From Sphingobacterium chungjuense (GTDB lineage: Bacteria; Bacteroidota; Bacteroidia; Sphingobacteriales; Sphingobacteriaceae), in contig NZ_WLYS01000003.1 of the NCBI RefSeq assembly GCF_011316935.1, positions 558,001-622,000 of the forward strand: 64,000 nucleotides of DNA, read 5' to 3'. A model generated the notes under the pieces. It was given only the letters and a program-made list of their open reading frames with translations. It was not told where the DNA came from and ran no database searches. Positions 26,836-34,576 of this stretch are shown here, piece after piece. A program made the position numbers and the translations under genes. The number at the start of each line of letters is the position of its first letter. Position 1 is the stretch's first letter.

Positions 26836-27879
26836 TTACAATACCTCTACCACCACGCCATCTTCCACAGGATGCGACGTGCAGATCAAGCAACGGCCAT
26901 TGTCCACTTCCCGATCGGTCAATACTTCGTTGTAGGTCATGCGCACCGATCCGGCATGCACTTGCGATATACAAGTACTGCACATACCCGATTTGCAGGA
27001 ATACGGCAGCTTGATCTTTTGTTCAAGTCCTACATCCAAGATGGTTTTATTATAAGGAATTGCGAGATCATAACTTTGACCTTGAAATTTCAAGACCACC
27101 TGATAGGTATTGGTATCTACTTCTTCCTCTTCGTGCTCATCATCATCCGCTTCTTCTTCTGGAAAGAAAAATGTTTCCTTGTGAATATCTTCGTCAGGAA
27201 AACCCATTCCCAACAGGGTAAACCGACAAAGATCCATGTAAAACACAGGCCCACACAGGTAAATAGCCGTTTCTTTTGCTGGATCGTCGAATTGCTGTAC
27301 CAAGCGAATAATATATTCGCGATTCAAACGAGCCGTCAATAAGTTTTTAGAATTCGAAAAGATCCACTCTATGTGCAGACGATCAGGATATTTGGCTTGC
27401 CATTCGCGGAGCTCATTCCAAAAGAGCGTTCTCTCCGACGAGCCATTGCTGTATACTAAGACCACTTTCGTATCTGGCTCAGCCACCAAAGCTGTTTTTA
27501 GAATAGAAAACAACGGCGTGACGCCCACTCCTGCCGCAAATAAGAAAAGCGTTTTGGGTACATCTGCTTGGGGCTTGTACGCCAACAAACCTTGTGCGGC
27601 CATTACCTCTATCGTATCTCCGACTGCAGTGCGGTGATGCAATAATCTCGAAATCTCCCCATTATCTACTCGCTTCACCGTAATCGCCATCGGTTCATCG
27701 ACTACCGGTGAAGAACTAAACGAATACGAACGTCGAACTTGTCGGCCATTGAAATCAAATATCAGCGTCAGAAACTGTCCTGCCAAGTAAGGTGGAAAAT
27801 CCTTATTAACATCATCAAAAGTTATCGTGATATTATCATTGGGTTGACGGATGATCTGAGAGATTTGAAATTTATGCAT
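26836..27879 (-). CDS. PaaE-like ferredoxin-NAD(P)H reductase with C-terminal 2Fe-2S domain
   Basis: This 347-residue flavoprotein passes electrons from NAD(P)H through FAD to a plant-type 2Fe-2S cluster. It has the FAD-binding barrel (YLAGQFLTLIF, RRSYSFSSSP), the nucleotide-binding half (LFLFAAGVGVTPLFSILK, IYLCGPVFYMDLC) and a C-terminal ferredoxin domain with cluster cysteines in SCKSGMCSTC and CLICTSHP. This order is that of PaaE and similar ring-oxidising or hydroxylase reductases. No paa genes are nearby, so its electron acceptor is unknown. An acidic insert (EEEADDDEHEEEEVDT) links the reductase and ferredoxin domains. It is divergent from murI. Confidence 0.9.
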   Translation of the reverse strand: MHKFQISQIIRQPNDNITITFDDVNKDFPPYLAGQFLTLIFDFNGRQVRRSYSFSSSPVVDEPMAITVKRVDNGEISRLLHHRTAVGDTIEVMAAQGLLAYKPQADVPKTLFLFAAGVGVTPLFSILKTALVAEPDTKVVLVYSNGSSERTLFWNELREWQAKYPDRLHIEWIFSNSKNLLTARLNREYIIRLVQQFDDPAKETAIYLCGPVFYMDLCRFTLLGMGFPDEDIHKETFFFPEEEADDDEHEEEEVDTNTYQVVLKFQGQSYDLAIPYNKTILDVGLEQKIKLPYSCKSGMCSTCISQVHAGSVRMTYNEVLTDREVDNGRCLICTSHPVEDGVVVEVL

Positions 27880-27928
27880 GTATGACGACGATTCGTTATG
27901 AAAAACTGCTTCAAATTTAGGGTATAAT

Positions 27929-27945
27929 TGTCAGAATACCTGACA
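27929..27945. promoter_or_regulatory. Inverted repeat TGTCAG-N5-CTGACA in the divergent paaE-like/murI region
   Basis: Perfect 6-bp arms are separated by 5 bases, with another TGTCA at 27952. It lies 50 bp before the PaaE-like start and about 75 bp before murI. It may be an operator. No matching regulator was seen in the window. Confidence 0.3.
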
Positions 27946-28019
27946 GCCAAGTGTCAAGTGAATGCGCCCAATGAAATTACAACCAACGAAATCGCGGATT
28001 TCGAGAATTATGTGTAACT

Positions 28020-28853
28020 ATGCAAAAGATGAATCACGGACCTATCGGAATTTTTGACTCTGGATTTGGCGGATTGACCGTTTTCAAATCCATTTGCGAG
28101 CGCTTGCCACAATATGACTATATCTATTTGGGTGACAATGCACGCGTACCTTATGGTAACCGATCTTTCGAGACCGTATACCAATACACCAAAGAATGTG
28201 TGTTCAAGCTCTTCGAGATGGGCTGTCCCTTAGTGATTGTGGCTTGCAACACGGCATCAGCGAAAGCATTGCGCAGCATTCAGCAAAATGATCTTCCGCC
28301 AGGCAAAAAAGTATTAGGCGTGATTCGTCCGACCACGGAGATCATTGACCAATATACCAAAACAGGGCATGTCGGCATTTTAGCCACACAAGGCACGGTA
28401 CGATCAGAATCTTACAAAATCGAAATTCAACGTTTTCATCCGCAGATTGTGGTACATCAGCATGCTTGTCCAGTGTGGGTGCCCTTAGTAGAAAACAATG
28501 ATTTGGATAGTGAAGGCACGCATTTCTTCGTGAAAGAAGACGTGGAAGCTTTATTGAGTCAATCCCCCGAGATCGACACCATCTTGCTTGCCTGCACGCA
28601 TTATCCTTTATTGCTCCCTACGATTCAAGCGCACACACCAAAACATATCAAACTAGTTCCGCAAGGGGATTTAGTAGCCGATAGTTTGGTCGATTATCTG
28701 GAAAGACATCCCGAAGTAGAAGCGCAATGCCAACGAGGCAGTGCTTATAGTTTTTACACCACAGATGATCCGGCAGACTTTGGTGAAAAGGCTAAATTAT
28801 TCTTTGGACAAGAAGTAATTGCCTTTCACACGATCGTGGATGCCGTCGATTAA
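28020..28853 (+). CDS. murI: Glutamate racemase MurI
   Basis: This 277-residue cytoplasmic enzyme converts L- to D-glutamate for peptidoglycan. It has IGIFDSGFGGLTVFK (Asp and Ser of the active site), YLGDNARVPYGNRS, the first catalytic Cys in VACNTASAKALR and the second in LLACTHYPLLLP. An alternative ATG 9 bp downstream (MNHGPIGIFD) is equally possible. It ends in a 4-bp overlap with the convergent Dabb-protein gene. Length is normal. Confidence 0.95.
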   Translation: MQKMNHGPIGIFDSGFGGLTVFKSICERLPQYDYIYLGDNARVPYGNRSFETVYQYTKECVFKLFEMGCPLVIVACNTASAKALRSIQQNDLPPGKKVLGVIRPTTEIIDQYTKTGHVGILATQGTVRSESYKIEIQRFHPQIVVHQHACPVWVPLVENNDLDSEGTHFFVKEDVEALLSQSPEIDTILLACTHYPLLLPTIQAHTPKHIKLVPQGDLVADSLVDYLERHPEVEAQCQRGSAYSFYTTDDPADFGEKAKLFFGQEVIAFHTIVDAVD

Positions 28854-29272
28854 GCGATAGAATCGCGCACTTCGACTCGAGTCCAGTACTTTGAGAATTT
28901 TTCAGCAGCCGCTAAGTGATCAGGATGCTTTTCGTAGATATTGACTTCGTCCATAGAAGGGAACACGGCAATCCAGTGATAGGAGAACGAATTATCTACC
29001 ACTTCACGAGGTGTAGTGGGTGCTGGCGTCGCTACACGACAGGCCGTAAAGCCTGGAACTTTCTTCAACGCTTCAAAAAATTGTGGAAATTCTTCTTTTT
29101 CTTGATCCGTAAGATCGGTGCGCAACCAGAAGTAGACCGAATGTACGATGGTACCTTCGCCCCACGCTACCGAACCTTCAGAAGATTGTGCTGCTGGAGA
29201 ACCACATGCGGCCAATACTGCGCCCGACAACACGGTGGCGCTCACGCCTTTTAAAAAAGATTTTCTTTCCAT
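28850..29272 (-). CDS. Dabb-family (stress-responsive alpha/beta-barrel) lipoprotein
   Basis: This 140-residue protein has an export signal with a lipobox-like end (FLKGVSATVLSGAVLAAC). The mature part is a Dabb ferredoxin-like domain: IVHSVYFWLRTDLTDQEKEEF, VPGFTACRVATPAPTTPREV, then HPDHLAAAEKFSKYWTRVEV. Dabb proteins form dimeric barrels; most have no known substrate. It is third in the sufS-sufE transcript, 29 bp after sufE. The Arg-Lys before the hydrophobic core (MERKSFLKG) might allow Tat export, but a twin Arg is not present. Confidence 0.85.
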   Translation of the reverse strand: MERKSFLKGVSATVLSGAVLAACGSPAAQSSEGSVAWGEGTIVHSVYFWLRTDLTDQEKEEFPQFFEALKKVPGFTACRVATPAPTTPREVVDNSFSYHWIAVFPSMDEVNIYEKHPDHLAAAEKFSKYWTRVEVRDSIA

Positions 29273-29301
29273 AATGAGTAGATGCTTTCTCGAATGTACT
29301 A

Positions 29302-29721
29302 TTATTTCATCTGTAATGCAATAGCATACAGCTTCATTTGCTTGACCATAGCCAGCAAACCGTTAGCTCTAGTCGGAGAAAGATGGTCTTTCAACCCGAT
29401 TTGATCGATGAAATATAAATCGGCGTCGGCAATCTCTTTTGGTGTATGGCCCGACAATACTTTCACCATTAAGCTTACTAAACCTTTGGTAATAATCGCA
29501 TCGCTATCGGCCGCAAAATCTACCTTGCCTTGCTCATTCATATCAGGGTGCAGCCAAACTTTGGATTGGCAACCTTTGATAATGTAGTCTTCGGTCTTAT
29601 ATTTTTCGTCGATGAGCGGAAGTTCCTTGCCCAACTGGATGATGTATTCATATTTTTCCATCCAATCTTCATAGAAAGCAAAGTCTTCTATTAATTCATC
29701 TTGTTTTTCGTTGATCGTCAT
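29302..29721 (-). CDS. sufE: SufE sulfur-acceptor protein
   Basis: This 139-residue protein accepts persulfide sulfur from SufS for Fe-S cluster assembly. It has YIIQLGKELPLIDEKYKTE, the acceptor Cys in DYIIKGCQSKVWL, and SLMVKVLSGHTPKEIADADL, with LSPTRANGLLAMVKQMK near the end. It starts 9 bp after sufS, an operon arrangement typical of the pair. Length matches the family. Confidence 0.95.
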   Translation of the reverse strand: MTINEKQDELIEDFAFYEDWMEKYEYIIQLGKELPLIDEKYKTEDYIIKGCQSKVWLHPDMNEQGKVDFAADSDAIITKGLVSLMVKVLSGHTPKEIADADLYFIDQIGLKDHLSPTRANGLLAMVKQMKLYAIALQMK

Positions 29722-29730
29722 GTTGTAATC

Positions 29731-30954
29731 TTATCGTAACATATTTGCGGCGCGTGTCACACCTTTTACCAACGCATCCACATCCTCTTTACTATTGTAT
29801 AGTGCAAAGCTGGCACGAATGGTGCCTGGAATACCATAATAATCCATAATTGGCTGCGCACAATGATGTCCCGTACGCACGGCAATACCCATTTTGTCCA
29901 ATAACACACCCACATCATAAGGATGCGTACCATCAATTAAGAAAGAAACCACAGAACTTTTTTCCTTGGCAGTACCGATAAATCGCATCCCTTCTATTTT
30001 GCCTAATTCGATAGTGGCGTATTCTACCAATTCTTCTTCGTGCGCTCGAATTGCATCCAAACCAATGTCGTTGATGTAATCAATGGCTTGCGTCAAGCAG
30101 ATTCCAGCTTCGATATTTGGTGTACCGGCTTCGAACTTGAAAGGCAGTTCATTGTATGTGGTTTTTTCTAGCGTCACTTCCTTGATCATGTCGCCACCAC
30201 CTTGGTAGGGAGGCATAGCGTTCAACAGATCTTCTCTGCCGTACAACACACCTACGCCTGTTGGCCCGTACATTTTATGTCCGGAGAAAACCAAAAAATC
30301 CACATCTAAATCCTGCACGTCTATTGCGATATGCTGAATGGCTTGCGCTGCATCAACCAACACCACCGCACCATAACGATGCGCTTCGGCAATCATTTCC
30401 TTTGCAGGATTGATCGTGCCCAACGCATTCGACACGTAATTGAAAGTGACCATTTTTGTCCGCTCGCTCAGCAGTGTGCGGTAAGCTTCCAAATCCAGCT
30501 CGCCATTTTCCAACATCGGAATTACCTTTAGCACGGCTTTCTTTTCTTCACAGAGCATTTGCCAAGGCACAATGTTGGAATGATGTTCCATCGCGGTAAT
30601 GATAATTTCATCGCCCTCGTTTACAAAGGCTTTTCCATAGCAATTAGACACCATATTGATACTTTCTGTCGTGCCTTTGGTAATGATGATTTCGTGATCA
30701 TATGCCGCATGAATGAATTCTTGCACCTTGCGGCGCGTCACTTCAAAAGCGTCGGTGGATATCTGACTCAGATGATGCACGCCACGATGCACATTACTAT
30801 TCATGTTGGTATAGTAATCCGTAATCGCCTGTATAACCTGAATTGGTTTTTGGGTGGTCGCGCCATTATCCAGATACACCAGCGGCTTATTGTGTACCTG
30901 TGTACACAATATTGGAAAATCTGCGCGAATTTTATCTATATGAAATGGTTTCAA
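29731..30954 (-). CDS. sufS: Cysteine desulfurase SufS
   Basis: This 407-residue PLP enzyme releases sulfur from cysteine as an enzyme-bound persulfide. It has YLDNGATTQKP, TKGTTESINMVSNCYG, AMEHHSNIVPWQML, the PLP lysine in FLVFSGHKMYGPTGVGVLYG and the active Cys in VRTGHHCAQPIMDYYG. It is first in the transcript with sufE. The genes for SufBCD are not in this window. Confidence 0.96.
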   Translation of the reverse strand: MKPFHIDKIRADFPILCTQVHNKPLVYLDNGATTQKPIQVIQAITDYYTNMNSNVHRGVHHLSQISTDAFEVTRRKVQEFIHAAYDHEIIITKGTTESINMVSNCYGKAFVNEGDEIIITAMEHHSNIVPWQMLCEEKKAVLKVIPMLENGELDLEAYRTLLSERTKMVTFNYVSNALGTINPAKEMIAEAHRYGAVVLVDAAQAIQHIAIDVQDLDVDFLVFSGHKMYGPTGVGVLYGREDLLNAMPPYQGGGDMIKEVTLEKTTYNELPFKFEAGTPNIEAGICLTQAIDYINDIGLDAIRAHEEELVEYATIELGKIEGMRFIGTAKEKSSVVSFLIDGTHPYDVGVLLDKMGIAVRTGHHCAQPIMDYYGIPGTIRASFALYNSKEDVDALVKGVTRAANMLR

Positions 30955-30980
30955 ATGTTTCCTCTCTTTCTAATCTCAAA

Positions 30981-30988
30981 CAAAGTTA
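30981..30988 (-). promoter_or_regulatory. Bacteroidota -7 promoter element (TAACTTTG) for sufS
   Basis: An exact TAnnTTTG match on the minus strand lies 26 bp before the sufS ATG. The 363-bp gap 30955-31317 holds this element and the upstream region of the NDH-2 gene on the other side, with no ORF I would support. Confidence 0.5.
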
Positions 30989-31267
30989 CGATATCTCCTC
31001 GCAAATCACTCGTCCGAGTGCCTCGTTTTCTAGAAAGCTTGACGATTAGATGAGATAACAATCAGGTATACGGCACTTTACACTCAAGAGCTTATTAATT
31101 ACCGATTATAGACGACATACAATCCAATTATTAGTGTAGATTATACACATTTGCAGTAATCCATGTAACTATCTTTATTTTAATACTTTACAACAAACAA
31201 TAGACATCACTAGTTTGTATTAAGTGTAATAATTCATTTTTCTTTATCGAAATGAGATAATTAGTCG

Positions 31268-31275
31268 GATATTTG
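31268..31275 (+). promoter_or_regulatory. Near-consensus -7 element (GATATTTG) for the NDH-2 gene
   Basis: One base off TAnnTTTG, 42 bp before the start at 31318. No -33 box was found. Confidence 0.3.
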
Positions 31276-31317
31276 CAGAAAAATCATAGTTAAGGTTTAC
31301 ATTTCATCGAAATCATT

Positions 31318-32637
31318 ATGTTGCTAAATCGATCTGAGAGAAAATTCCCAAGAGTCATCGTAATCGGAGGTGGCTTCGGCGGTATAGAAGTAGCGCGTCG
31401 CTTAAAAGACAAAGAAGTTGAAGTTTTATTGATCGATCGCAACAATTTTCATACGTTCCAGCCGCTACTTTATCAAGTAGCTACGGGTACATTAGCGTCC
31501 GATTCTATTGCGTTTCCGCTACGTAAAATGTTCAAGTCTCAATCGAATTTCCGCTTTCGCATGGCGGAGGTACTACGTATCGACAAGGATGCTAAAATAG
31601 TACACACTTCGGTAGGCGAGTTTGATTACGATTACTTAGTGGTAGCTAGTGGTGCTACATCCAATTTCTTTGGAAATGCCAACGTAGAGAAATATTCTCT
31701 AGGCATGAAGAGCATCCAAGAAGCACAAAATATCCGCAGCTATGTATTGCAAAACCTCGAAGAGGCCGTATTGCGCAAAAATGCAGACGATCGTGAGCGT
31801 TTTATGAATTTCGTGGTCGTTGGTGGTGGCCCTACTGGTGTAGAGCTTTCTGGAGCGATCGCAGAAATACAATTGCACATGCTGAAGAAAGATTACCCAG
31901 AATTATCCAAACATGAGATGAATGTGTATCTCGTGGAAGGGCTGGGTGAAGTATTAGCAGCACTTTCTGACAAATCTTCGCGCGATGCGAAACGCTATCT
32001 AGAGGAATTAGGCGTCAAAGTGATCTTGAACACGGTCGTAAAAGAATACGATGGCATGACGGTTACTTTATCCAACGGCGATCAGATCCCAACAAAAACG
32101 GTAATCTGGGGTGCCGGTGTGAAAGGTCAATTCCCAGAGGGAATCAATCCTGATCTAGTTCAGCGCGGTAATAGAATTAAAACAAATGGCCAATGCCAGA
32201 TCATTGACATGCCAGGTGTATATGCCATTGGTGATGTAGCCGCTACTGTCACCGAAAAAACGCCAAACGGACTTCCAGGTGTAGCACCTGTTGCGCAGCA
32301 ACAAGGTAAGTATGTGGCTGATCACATATTGAGCATCTTGAAGAATGAGAATAACACCGAAGATTTCAAATACTTCGACAAAGGATCTATGGCGACCGTA
32401 GGACGTAATCGTGCGGTAGTTGATATGGGCAAGTTGCATTTGAAAGGATTTATCGCTTGGTGTACGTGGATGTTTGTCCACTTACTATCGATCGCTGGCT
32501 TCCGCAATCAATTGGTTACGTTCATCAACTGGACGGTTAAGTTTTTCACGAAAAACTCTGGAATTCGACTGATTATTCACAAGTATCATCGTCCCGATCC
32601 TTTAATGAAAGTAACGGAAGATACGGAGCAAGTATAA
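31318..32637 (+). CDS. ndh: Type II NADH dehydrogenase (NAD(P)/FAD-dependent oxidoreductase)
   Basis: This 439-residue flavoprotein passes electrons from NADH to quinone without pumping protons. It has two Rossmann motifs: VIVIGGGFGGIEVARRL for FAD and VVVGGGPTGVELSGAIAEI for NADH. Further family marks are NFHTFQPLLYQVATG, VVASGATSNFFG, PGVYAIGDVAA and VAPVAQQQGKYVADHI. The hydrophobic C-terminal part (FIAWCTWMFVHLLSIAGF) probably binds the membrane. Length is typical. It is transcribed alone and ends at a strong terminator. Confidence 0.9.
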   Translation: MLLNRSERKFPRVIVIGGGFGGIEVARRLKDKEVEVLLIDRNNFHTFQPLLYQVATGTLASDSIAFPLRKMFKSQSNFRFRMAEVLRIDKDAKIVHTSVGEFDYDYLVVASGATSNFFGNANVEKYSLGMKSIQEAQNIRSYVLQNLEEAVLRKNADDRERFMNFVVVGGGPTGVELSGAIAEIQLHMLKKDYPELSKHEMNVYLVEGLGEVLAALSDKSSRDAKRYLEELGVKVILNTVVKEYDGMTVTLSNGDQIPTKTVIWGAGVKGQFPEGINPDLVQRGNRIKTNGQCQIIDMPGVYAIGDVAATVTEKTPNGLPGVAPVAQQQGKYVADHILSILKNENNTEDFKYFDKGSMATVGRNRAVVDMGKLHLKGFIAWCTWMFVHLLSIAGFRNQLVTFINWTVKFFTKNSGIRLIIHKYHRPDPLMKVTEDTEQV

Positions 32638-32673
32638 ACGTCGCATCTTTCGTTTATAACGATAATATTTATT

Positions 32674-32705
32674 AAATGGTAGTAAGCAATAGCTTACTAC
32701 CATTT
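32674..32705 (+). terminator. Intrinsic terminator after the NDH-2 gene
   Basis: A perfect 14-bp stem AAATGGTAGTAAGC / GCTTACTACCATTT has a 4-base loop and a T run, beginning 37 bp after the stop codon. Confidence 0.9.
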
Positions 32706-32740
32706 TTGTTTGTCAGCGATACTGTATAGCATAAAGATTG

Positions 32741-32759
32741 CCGCGGCCTCGTGCCGCGG
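32741..32759. repeat. GC-rich palindromic hairpin CCGCGGC-N5-GCCGCGG
   Basis: Seven-base arms of pure G and C stand out in an AT-rich intergenic region, and CTGCGG follows. It lies between the NDH-2 terminator and the polX-like promoter and lacks a T run. It could be a REP-like element or a protein-binding site. Confidence 0.45.
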
Positions 32760-32810
32760 CTGCGGAAAAGACATGGCATTTACAGGGATTAAGGATTGCA
32801 CATATTTCCC

Positions 32811-32818
32811 TATCTTTG
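32811..32818 (+). promoter_or_regulatory. Bacteroidota -7 promoter element (TATCTTTG) for the PolX-like gene
   Basis: Exact TAnnTTTG match, 34 bp before the ATG at 32853. Confidence 0.5.
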
Positions 32819-32852
32819 ACTTTCAAACACACAAAAACAACACCCTATTTCC

Positions 32853-34529
32853 ATGGATAATAAAAGCGTCGCAAAGGTTTTCAAACTATATGGTCAGTTG
32901 ATGGAACTCCTCAATGAAAATCCATTTCGCACCAAAGCCATTAGCAGTGCAGCTTTTAAAATTGACAAGCTTCCTTTTGCTGCCGAGAAGGCTAGCATGG
33001 AAGAACTAAGTCAGCAACCGGGAATAGGAAACAGCACGGCCGAAAAAATCAAGCTGATCATCCAATCGGGCACGCTGCCTGAATTGGACAAATTAAAGGA
33101 GCAAGTGCCCGAAGGAGTGTTAGAAATGCTTAGCATTAAAGGCTTAGGACCAAAGAAGATTCAGATCGTTTGGAAAAATTTAAACATCGAAAGCATCGGT
33201 GAACTGTACTATGCCTGCAATGAAAACCGATTGGTAGAAGCCAAGGGATTTGGCTTGAAAACGCAGGAAGAAATCAAGAAAAACATTGAGTTCTCGATCG
33301 CCAACAAAGGTTGGGTATTGTATGCGCGAGCGACGCATTTTGCTGAAGCGGTGTTAGAAGCACTGAAACAAAATTTCCCAGACAATCAAATTGTTTTTAC
33401 GGGCGATTACCGTCGTAAAGCAGAAGTGTTGCAATACATTGATTTATTGATCGATCTCCCGCAACATGTGTTGGTATCGACTTTAGAAAGCAAAGATTAT
33501 ATCTTGCAGATTGACGCCGACCGCGAAGCCGTACATTTTAAAGATGACAACAATATTGCGTATCGCATTTTCACTACTGCGACGGATTCTTTTGCCAAAA
33601 ACTGGCTGTTGACTACGGGGTCTACTGAGCATATCGATTTATTGACAGCACGAAACAAAGACATTCCTAATCTAGCGAACGAAGCTGCTATTTACGAAGC
33701 GCTCGGCTTGACGTATATAGAACCAGAATTGCGCGAAGGATTTAATGAAATTGATTTAGCTGCGGATAATGCCTTGCCAACCTTGATTCGCAATCAGGAC
33801 ATCTTAGGCACATTGCACAATCACTCCACCTACTCAGATGGCGTGCATAGCTTAGAGCAAATGGCAACCTATTGCAAAGAGAACATGGGCTTGCAATACC
33901 TAGGCATTTGTGATCACTCCAAAACGGCCGTGTATGCGAATGGCCTTTCTATAGAACGTATTGAACAGCAATGGCAAGAAATTGACCAACTCAATCAAAA
34001 GCTGGCGCCGTTTAAAATATTCAAAGGTATCGAGTCCGATATCTTAGGTGATGGTTCCTTGGATTATCCAGATGAAATCTTAGCAAAGTTTGACTTTGTA
34101 GTCGCTTCGGTACACAGTAATCTAGGCATGACGGAAGAAAAAGCAACCGAACGATTAATCAAAGCCATTGAAAATCCGTACACCACAATCTTGGGTCATC
34201 CGACAGGTCGATTATTGCTTTCCAGAGCTGGATATCCAATCGACTACAAAAAAGTGATCGATGCCTGTGCCAGCAATCATGTAGTGATTGAGATCAATGC
34301 GAATCCGCTTCGCCTCGATTTGGATTGGCGCTGGCATCGCTATGCGCTACAAAAAGGCGTGTTATTATCCATCAACCCAGATGCGCATCGTATGGAAGGA
34401 TTTCACGATATGCAATACGGCGTATTGGTCGGTCGCAAAGGTGGCCTATCGGCCGAAAAATGCTTGAATGCATTTAATCTAGAAGCGATTCAGGAGTTTT
34501 TCGAACAGCGAAAGACTAAGAAAGCTTAG
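32853..34529 (+). CDS. PolX-like protein: HhH and PHP domains, polymerase site degenerate
   Basis: This 558-residue protein has the layout of bacterial family X DNA polymerases, which fill repair gaps. Residues 1-75 form the helix-hairpin-helix 8-kDa region (LSQQPGIGNSTAEKIKLII); a second HhH is at about 90-145 (LSIKGLGPKKIQIVWKNL). The palm motif normally reads GS-RR-E-DID. Here it is GDYRRKAEVLQYID (184-197), so the first catalytic Asp is Tyr195. The later DLR motif reads AYR (236-238), so the third Asp is Ala236. The C-terminal PHP phosphoesterase domain is intact (GTLHNHSTYSDG with His322, His324 and Asp329; GICDHSKTA; INPDAHRMEGF). It is probably a nuclease or phosphoesterase that no longer polymerises DNA. 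Confidence 0.85.
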   Translation: MDNKSVAKVFKLYGQLMELLNENPFRTKAISSAAFKIDKLPFAAEKASMEELSQQPGIGNSTAEKIKLIIQSGTLPELDKLKEQVPEGVLEMLSIKGLGPKKIQIVWKNLNIESIGELYYACNENRLVEAKGFGLKTQEEIKKNIEFSIANKGWVLYARATHFAEAVLEALKQNFPDNQIVFTGDYRRKAEVLQYIDLLIDLPQHVLVSTLESKDYILQIDADREAVHFKDDNNIAYRIFTTATDSFAKNWLLTTGSTEHIDLLTARNKDIPNLANEAAIYEALGLTYIEPELREGFNEIDLAADNALPTLIRNQDILGTLHNHSTYSDGVHSLEQMATYCKENMGLQYLGICDHSKTAVYANGLSIERIEQQWQEIDQLNQKLAPFKIFKGIESDILGDGSLDYPDEILAKFDFVVASVHSNLGMTEEKATERLIKAIENPYTTILGHPTGRLLLSRAGYPIDYKKVIDACASNHVVIEINANPLRLDLDWRWHRYALQKGVLLSINPDAHRMEGFHDMQYGVLVGRKGGLSAEKCLNAFNLEAIQEFFEQRKTKKA

Positions 34530-34545
34530 CTAATTACAAATTAAA

Positions 34546-34576
34546 CTGTAGTCATGTTCTTCTATCATGGCTACAG
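34546..34576. terminator. Hairpin between convergent polX-like and aspartic-protease genes
   Basis: Arms CTGTAGTCATG and CATGGCTACAG (11 bp, one T-G pair) with a 9-base loop. The right arm overlaps the protease stop codon. No T run follows, so termination strength is uncertain. Confidence 0.5.

Noticed and set aside
30955..31317. Possible tRNA or small RNA in the sufS/NDH-2 gap
   Set aside because: No cloverleaf or stable hairpin with a T run could be drawn; only promoter-like elements were found.
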